In this document: piece by piece, positions 59,168-64,000 of the stretch
Layout: each line of letters begins with the position of its first letter
Numbering within the stretch: the first letter of the stretch is position 1
Origin: Solitalea lacus
GTDB lineage: Bacteria; Bacteroidota; Bacteroidia; Sphingobacteriales; Sphingobacteriaceae
NCBI RefSeq assembly: GCF_022014595.1
Contig: NZ_CP091740.1
Location: 3,026,200 to 3,090,199 of the forward strand
Reading direction: 5' to 3'
Length of the DNA: 64,000 nucleotides
The notes under the pieces: model-generated
The model's database searches: none
Told to the model about the DNA's origin: nothing
Seen by the model: the letters and a program-made list of their open reading frames with translations, nothing else
Position numbers and translations under genes: made by a program

Positions 59168-60742
59168 TTAATTTTTTGTTAAAAATGATTTTTCTTCTTT
59201 AATGGCAGCAGCAACCAAGGTATCAATATTTGAAACAGGTTGTTGAAGCAGATAAATACCTGTACCATATTCACGGGCATGTTTGTTAGTTAACTCACCC
59301 ACCTTTTTTACTGAATTAAAGAGTTTAAAGGCTCCTGCGTCATAATTTTTAACCCAATCAACATAAATCATGGTTTTAAAATCAAGTTTTTCAGGCAGCC
59401 ATAACATAAAGCTCGCGTTCAGGCTTTGAACCGGCGGCAAGTTTAATTTCACACTTTGATTAAAATGATGAACGGCTCCGGCAAAACCATAATTATCACA
59501 AAAAATCACGGTTTGTTTTTGTTCCTCTATTGGAAGAGAATGATAAACTTTTGCCACTTTTTGGGCCACTTCGTCCCAACCGAACATGTCTGCATAATCT
59601 TGCGGAAGGTCATGAATATGCCCGTCTTCCCAACGCCACGGACCATCAATTCCTTTTTTTTGCATTCGTTCACCAAAAGCAATCATTTTAGGAACAGGAA
59701 GATAAGGGATACATATTGGTAATAACCGATAAAGCAACAATGCTGGAATAATTACAACAACAGGTCGAAACCAATAGCTAACCTTTCCATCTAACCATTG
59801 TTCAATTTTAACGGCTCCGGCAGCTAACAGCATTGGATAAATACCAAGCGTGTAATAGCTTTTTCCGCTCGTTAACATCAAAATAAAAACAACGAAGAAA
59901 GCCGTGAGCCCAATTACTTTATATTTTGATAATAATGGAGAAAACAGAAGAGCGATAAAACCAATGATCCAGATTGGGAGTACCGTTAGGTTCATGACAA
60001 GCTGATCTTTTAGAAAATCTAACGTATTTACATTGGTTAATTGAGTTTCCCTTAGTTCTTGCATATGATGCCATACCGGAAAATTATAGCTATACTGCCA
60101 AATCAAGTTGGGAAGGAAAATTAAAAAAGCAATTAAAACTGCGATCCAAAAATTTCGTTTACCAAATACGTTACGTTCTGGAGTTATTATAAAAGCAATG
60201 AGGGTAGACAGGATAAAAAATGCTGAGGAATATTTGGTCATCATACCTAAACCGAAAGCTATTCCAAGGTAAATCAACATGCTATCCGATCTTTCATTTA
60301 GATACCTTACAATCAAGTAGGCATACATTGTCCAAAAGAATAACTCAACAATTACAGGTTGAAATAAAACACTGGTTCTTACAAATGCAGAAGAAAACAA
60401 AACCAGGCAACATGCTAATATTTCGGCATAACGCTTCCCTCCCATTTGACGGGCAATAAGCCCCGTCAGCCCTACAATCATTGCCCCAAACAATGCCGGA
60501 AAAAGCCGTACAGCAAAAATTGACGTACCAAAAATAGTTTTGGTGACAAACGCCAGCAAAGGAACCAATGGAGGCACCTCAAGGTATCCCCAAGCTAAAT
60601 GATCGCCTTCTGCAAGGTATAAAAATTCATCGCGATGAAACCCATAACTGCCTGACACTAAGAAGAGTTGTAGAAATTTGATTATAACGACTAGAACGAT
60701 AACCGCATTACGAGTTAACCAGGAGCTGTTGTTTTCAGTCAT
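59168..60742 (-). CDS. GT39/PMT-type (ArnT-like) membrane glycosyltransferase
   Basis: The 524-residue protein has about 11-13 membrane helices. The signature near the N-terminus, FHRDEFLYLAEGDHLAWGYLEVPP, contains the conserved first-loop DE of family GT83/GT39 lipid-linked sugar transferases. A long C-terminal periplasmic segment follows. It would transfer a sugar from a polyprenyl phosphate carrier to a cell-envelope acceptor. Acceptor unknown. Confidence 0.85.
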   Translation of the reverse strand: MTENNSSWLTRNAVIVLVVIIKFLQLFLVSGSYGFHRDEFLYLAEGDHLAWGYLEVPPLVPLLAFVTKTIFGTSIFAVRLFPALFGAMIVGLTGLIARQMGGKRYAEILACCLVLFSSAFVRTSVLFQPVIVELFFWTMYAYLIVRYLNERSDSMLIYLGIAFGLGMMTKYSSAFFILSTLIAFIITPERNVFGKRNFWIAVLIAFLIFLPNLIWQYSYNFPVWHHMQELRETQLTNVNTLDFLKDQLVMNLTVLPIWIIGFIALLFSPLLSKYKVIGLTAFFVVFILMLTSGKSYYTLGIYPMLLAAGAVKIEQWLDGKVSYWFRPVVVIIPALLLYRLLPICIPYLPVPKMIAFGERMQKKGIDGPWRWEDGHIHDLPQDYADMFGWDEVAQKVAKVYHSLPIEEQKQTVIFCDNYGFAGAVHHFNQSVKLNLPPVQSLNASFMLWLPEKLDFKTMIYVDWVKNYDAGAFKLFNSVKKVGELTNKHAREYGTGIYLLQQPVSNIDTLVAAAIKEEKSFLTKN

Positions 60743-60897
60743 TTTCAGGATGGATTGTTCCCCGAAGATATTACTTTAATTTTTCACAGCATAGCGGATA
60801 TATAAAACAGACTCTTGTCATACAAAATCAATCACATGCTTCAGAACCAGTATATTGTAGGACTTTCTAAAGAACCCAAAGGGTAATTAGGATTTAG

Positions 60898-61740
60898 TTA
60901 TATTGAAAACCGATTCAGCATGTCAGTTAACATTTTGGAATAATTATTAAAAAACCGCTTTTCCTGGTAGCCTACAACCCAACGGATACCCTGTGCAGCA
61001 TTAGTCAGGAATATTTCATCGGCATCACGTAATGCTTCCGGACGTATTTTTAATTCATGAAACTTTAATCCGGTATGCAGACCCATTGCCAGTATTACTC
61101 TTCGCATTACTCCGGCAACACAGCCTTCAGTTAAAGCAGGAGTATAAAATTCGCCATTCTTTACCAAAAATAAGTTGGAGCTAATACCTTCAACCAGATA
61201 CCCTTCATCATTTAGTAAAATCACATCATCCAAGCCTTTTTGCTGTTTGTAAACTGCCGCCAAAATATAAGGCAAACTGTTCCCGGTTTTTAAGCCCGAT
61301 AAAGGATTGAAATTCTTTCTGACATCGTCATACAAATCAATAATCACCCCTTTCTTATTAATCTCATAAGCCGGCTCCTCCAATTTCTGCATCTCAATTA
61401 CAAAAGTTCCCGTGTTAATTTCAGGAGTGTACAGTCCTCCCCCTTCCCTAAAAACAGAAATCCGAACGCGTGCCTGATCAAAAATCTTATTGCTCTTGGC
61501 CAACTGATGTACTTGATCATTTAAAAACTCGGCCGTAAACACCTTATGATTAGAAAAATATAATCGCTTCATGCCTTCCTGCAGGCGTTCAACATGATAC
61601 TCCAGAAATTTCAATTCCCCATTAATCATTCTTACACTTTCAAAAAGGCTATCTCCGTAGCGAAAAGCCCTATTTTTAGCGGTAAACAAAGGTTGTTCTT
61701 CTGGGAGTATCTCCCCATTATAATTAATGAAATGACGCAT
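60898..61740 (-). CDS. Class IV PLP-dependent aminotransferase (4-amino-4-deoxychorismate lyase / branched-chain aminotransferase type)
   Basis: The 280-residue protein shows the class IV pattern: NGEILPEEQPLFTAKNRAFRYGDSLFESVRM, the lysine region LSGLKTGNSLPYILA, VILLNDEGYLVEGISSNLFLV, and PALTEGCVAGVMRRVIL. Both PabC and IlvE-like members share these, and I cannot separate them by eye. Cytoplasmic. Same strand as rluD, about 100 bp downstream. Confidence 0.86.
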   Translation of the reverse strand: MRHFINYNGEILPEEQPLFTAKNRAFRYGDSLFESVRMINGELKFLEYHVERLQEGMKRLYFSNHKVFTAEFLNDQVHQLAKSNKIFDQARVRISVFREGGGLYTPEINTGTFVIEMQKLEEPAYEINKKGVIIDLYDDVRKNFNPLSGLKTGNSLPYILAAVYKQQKGLDDVILLNDEGYLVEGISSNLFLVKNGEFYTPALTEGCVAGVMRRVILAMGLHTGLKFHELKIRPEALRDADEIFLTNAAQGIRWVVGYQEKRFFNNYSKMLTDMLNRFSI

Positions 61741-61847
61741 TTAATTTTAAATTGATTAACAAGTTCGGATTATCGGTCCACCTTTTTATCCAAAATCTTT
61801 AATAATCCAAACCTGTAATTACTATTAATCTGATGACCTCTAAAAAA

Positions 61848-62906
61848 CTATTCTTCCCTTTGGGCAGCGTACTTCCGCCATTTGTCCAAAGCAGCCTTAA
61901 AATCACTAGGCAGTTCCGTGTCAAAATGAATGTACTCCTTTTTTGTAGGATGAATGAATCCCAATGTTTTAGCGTGCAAAGCCTGGCGAGGCAAAAGCTC
62001 AAAGCAGTTCTCAACAAATTGCTTGTACTTACCAAAAACGGTACCTTTTAAAATTTTATTGCCTCCATAAGTTTCATCATTAAACAACGGATGACCAATA
62101 CTTTTCATATGAGCCCTTATTTGATGTGTACGACCTGTTTCCAACTCACACTCAATTAGTGTAACATAGTTCAGGCGCTCCAGAATACGGTAATGTGTTA
62201 CACTCCATTTCCCTTTCTCTTCGGTATCAAACATATCCTGTACACGACGATCCTTTGCGCTTCTACCAATGTATCCAGTAATGGTACCATCTTCGGTCAA
62301 ATCGCCCCAAACCAAAGCAAGGTATTTTCTGGTGATAGAGTGATCAAAAAACTGGCGGGCCAAATGTGTCATTGCCCATTCATTCTTTGAGATAAGCAAA
62401 AGCCCAGAAGTATCTTTGTCAATACGATGAACCAAACCAGGCCGGCCATCATTGCCCGGCAGTGTTGGTAGCTGCTGGAAATGATATACCAATGCATTCA
62501 CCAATGTACCGGTATAATTTCCGTACCCAGGATGAACAACCATGCCGGCAGCCTTATTAACAATCAACAGATCATTATCTTCATAAACAATCTCAATAGG
62601 TAAATCTTCCGGATACACCTCCGTATCTCGGGGTGGGTGAGGCATTACAATTGATATCTCATCCAAAGGCTTTACCTTATAACTTGCTTTTACCGGTTTT
62701 TCATTAACCAGTACGTTACCTGCATCTATAGAATTCTGAATCCGGTTACGGGAAAAGTTCTCCAACCGGTTCATCAAAAATTTATCAATACGCAACAACG
62801 ATTGCCCTTTATCAACCACAATCCTGAAATGCTCATAAAGGTCGCTGGCCCCTTCAGGCTCATTAAACTCTTCTTCGTTGTATTCTTCGTTTTCAAGCAT
62901 GAGCAC
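61848..62906 (-). CDS. rluD: 23S rRNA pseudouridine synthase RluD-type
   Basis: The 352-residue protein (start 62906 or 62900) has an N-terminal acidic extension, then an S4 domain (LRIDKFLMNRLENFSRNRIQNSI). The RluA/RluD catalytic motif follows in GLVHRIDKDTSGLLLISK (the Asp after HRI), with a later GRTHQIRAHMKSIGHPLFNDETYGG. It isomerises uridines in the helix 69 region of 23S rRNA. Confidence 0.93.
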   Translation of the reverse strand: MLMLENEEYNEEEFNEPEGASDLYEHFRIVVDKGQSLLRIDKFLMNRLENFSRNRIQNSIDAGNVLVNEKPVKASYKVKPLDEISIVMPHPPRDTEVYPEDLPIEIVYEDNDLLIVNKAAGMVVHPGYGNYTGTLVNALVYHFQQLPTLPGNDGRPGLVHRIDKDTSGLLLISKNEWAMTHLARQFFDHSITRKYLALVWGDLTEDGTITGYIGRSAKDRRVQDMFDTEEKGKWSVTHYRILERLNYVTLIECELETGRTHQIRAHMKSIGHPLFNDETYGGNKILKGTVFGKYKQFVENCFELLPRQALHAKTLGFIHPTKKEYIHFDTELPSDFKAALDKWRKYAAQREE

Positions 62907-63035
62907 AAAGATAAAGCTCTGCGCTCAAAAACCCGATCTCTTGAAAAAATCAACCCAAACAGAGTCTTTTAAAACTTATTAACAATTACTAAAAAAAATA
63001 TCGCAATCAACCAATCACTTAACTGAAATGATAAT

Positions 63036-63043
63036 TAGCTTTG
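63036..63043 (+). promoter_or_regulatory. -7 box TAGCTTTG before the partial outer-membrane-like gene
   Basis: TAGCTTTG fits TAnnTTTG, 28 bp before the ATG at 63072. No -33 match. Confidence 0.45.
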
Positions 63044-63071
63044 TCGATAAATTAACTAAAGACCATATAGT

Positions 63072-64000
63072 ATGATTAAAACCTTTACAAAACTATTTGT
63101 AATAACTACTTCTTTGGTTTTGGGCAGTTTAAATCTATTTGCCCAGGATGAAGTGGTAAACGTATTAAAAGCTAAAGAAGATGCTGGTAAACTTGCCCAG
63201 GCTTATTTAAATCCATTTTTAAAAGGTTTCGGAACTGGTTTAAACAATGGCTGGTTTCAAACTGCTAAAACCCATGGATTAGGCCGTTTTGACATTACCA
63301 TCACTCCAAGTGTAAGTTTTGTTCCAACTGAAGGTCGTTCATTTGACTTGAAAACACTTGGACTTTCATCAAATGTTAGATACAGTCAAACCAATACTTT
63401 TTCGCCAACCTTAATGGGCGATAACAATGAAGGACCTGAGGTTGCTGTCTATGGCAAACATCCTGTAACCGGCAACGATGCGGAGCTGGCAAAATTTCGC
63501 TTACCTCAAGGATTAGGGTTTCATGTGGCTCCTGCCCCAATGGCGCAAGTTTCAGTGGGTTTAATTAAAGGAACTGAAGTTGGTGTACGTTTTATCCCTG
63601 CTCTTAATATGGGCGATGCCGGCAATATCAAACTTTTTGGTTTCGGCATTAAACATGATGTCAAGCAATGGATCCCAGGCATGAAGCTTCTTCCTTTTGA
63701 TTTAAGTGTAATGGCTGCATTTACCAATCTTACTTATAGAAAAGGAACAGAGCTTACCCCTGACCAGGGAGCTTTACCCAAGTCAGAAGTTTATAATCAA
63801 TCAACAGCTAACCAACGTTTAGAATTTACCAGCAAGGGCTTTATGACTAATGCTATCATCTCTAAGAAGATATCTGTTTTAACAGTATTTGGAGGCGTTG
63901 GTTACCAAAGTACAACATCGGAAGTGGGACTATTAGGAAAATATCCGATTACAACCGGAGTTAATGCTGTCGGTAATAAAACTTATGAAATTGTAACAGA
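63072..64000 (+). CDS. DUF6588-like outer-membrane beta-barrel protein (partial, 3' end outside window)
   Basis: The frame is open from ATG 63072 to the window end (309 codons). A signal peptide ends SLNLFAQ. The mature part has KAYLNPF-like (QAYLNPFLKGFGTGLNNGWF) and repeated amphipathic beta strands (FGFGIKHDVKQWIPGMKLLPF, VMAAFTNLTYRKG), consistent with a barrel or surface protein. The DUF6588 label is a memory-based match; function unknown. Confidence 0.7.
   Translation, partial: MIKTFTKLFVITTSLVLGSLNLFAQDEVVNVLKAKEDAGKLAQAYLNPFLKGFGTGLNNGWFQTAKTHGLGRFDITITPSVSFVPTEGRSFDLKTLGLSSNVRYSQTNTFSPTLMGDNNEGPEVAVYGKHPVTGNDAELAKFRLPQGLGFHVAPAPMAQVSVGLIKGTEVGVRFIPALNMGDAGNIKLFGFGIKHDVKQWIPGMKLLPFDLSVMAAFTNLTYRKGTELTPDQGALPKSEVYNQSTANQRLEFTSKGFMTNAIISKKISVLTVFGGVGYQSTTSEVGLLGKYPITTGVNAVGNKTYEIVT

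Overview
The window looks like chromosomal DNA of a member of the Bacteroidota, probably a sphingobacterium-like lineage. The reasons are: type IX secretion partners (PorP/SprF, an OmpA/PD40 protein, and a gliding-motility-type C-terminal sorting domain); AT-rich spacers with TAnnTTTG -7 promoter boxes; almost no Shine-Dalgarno sequences; and many Bacteroidota-type lipoproteins. The species call is inference. No rRNA, tRNA or CRISPR array was seen.

Layout. (1) 1-16.7 kb, all minus strand, is a cell-surface adhesin locus. It holds a small DUF11 protein and a 3116-residue HYR-repeat adhesin with a type IX sorting domain, followed closely by PorP/SprF and an OmpA-family protein that ends at a strong terminator. 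Next come a decayed 5' relic of another adhesin gene and the 5' part of a further HYR adhesin that leaves the window. The big adhesin is built of arithmetically exact blocks: 5 HYR units, 8 units of 219 bp, and 13 near-identical units of 246 bp. (2) 17-18.2 kb: acyl-CoA thioesterase and EVE protein. (3) 18.2-21.4 kb: a small accessory island with an IS110 transposase fragment fused to a beta-rich protein, GC-richer hairpin-rich spacers, an hsp20 gene with a textbook Shine-Dalgarno, and an RteC-like protein. (4) 21.4-23.9 kb: a compact alkylation-repair operon (AraC-MGMT fusion, 2OG-Fe(II) oxygenase, stand-alone Ada zinc domain, AlkB). (5) 24-28.8 kb: quinone oxidoreductase, two multi-spanning membrane proteins, DNA polymerase III delta and a PD-(D/E)XK protein.

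(6) 28.9-35.3 kb: the most system-like region, a tight seven-gene cassette on the plus strand. It consists of a SpeD-type pyruvoyl decarboxylase, a zinc-ribbon DUF4178 membrane protein, a 54-residue membrane peptide, a DUF350 protein, a membrane-anchored spermidine-synthase-like enzyme, an anchored FAD amine-oxidase-like protein and a polytopic membrane protein with conserved-looking histidines. This suggests a membrane-bound polyamine or aminopropyl modification system.

(7) 35.5-64 kb is mostly core genome: GH35 beta-galactosidase, NlpE-like lipoprotein, a tandem pair of PepSY-like secreted proteins with shared upstream sites, valS, GNAT, mnmD, mazG, a LytS/LytTR pair, an S33 lipoprotein peptidase, a 7TM histidine kinase, a LolE-like permease, a NamZ-type DUF1343 protein, CorA, fmt, a GT39-type transferase, a class IV aminotransferase, rluD and a partial outer-membrane-like protein. 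Convergent genes are usually separated by clear bidirectional hairpin terminators, which help confirm gene ends.
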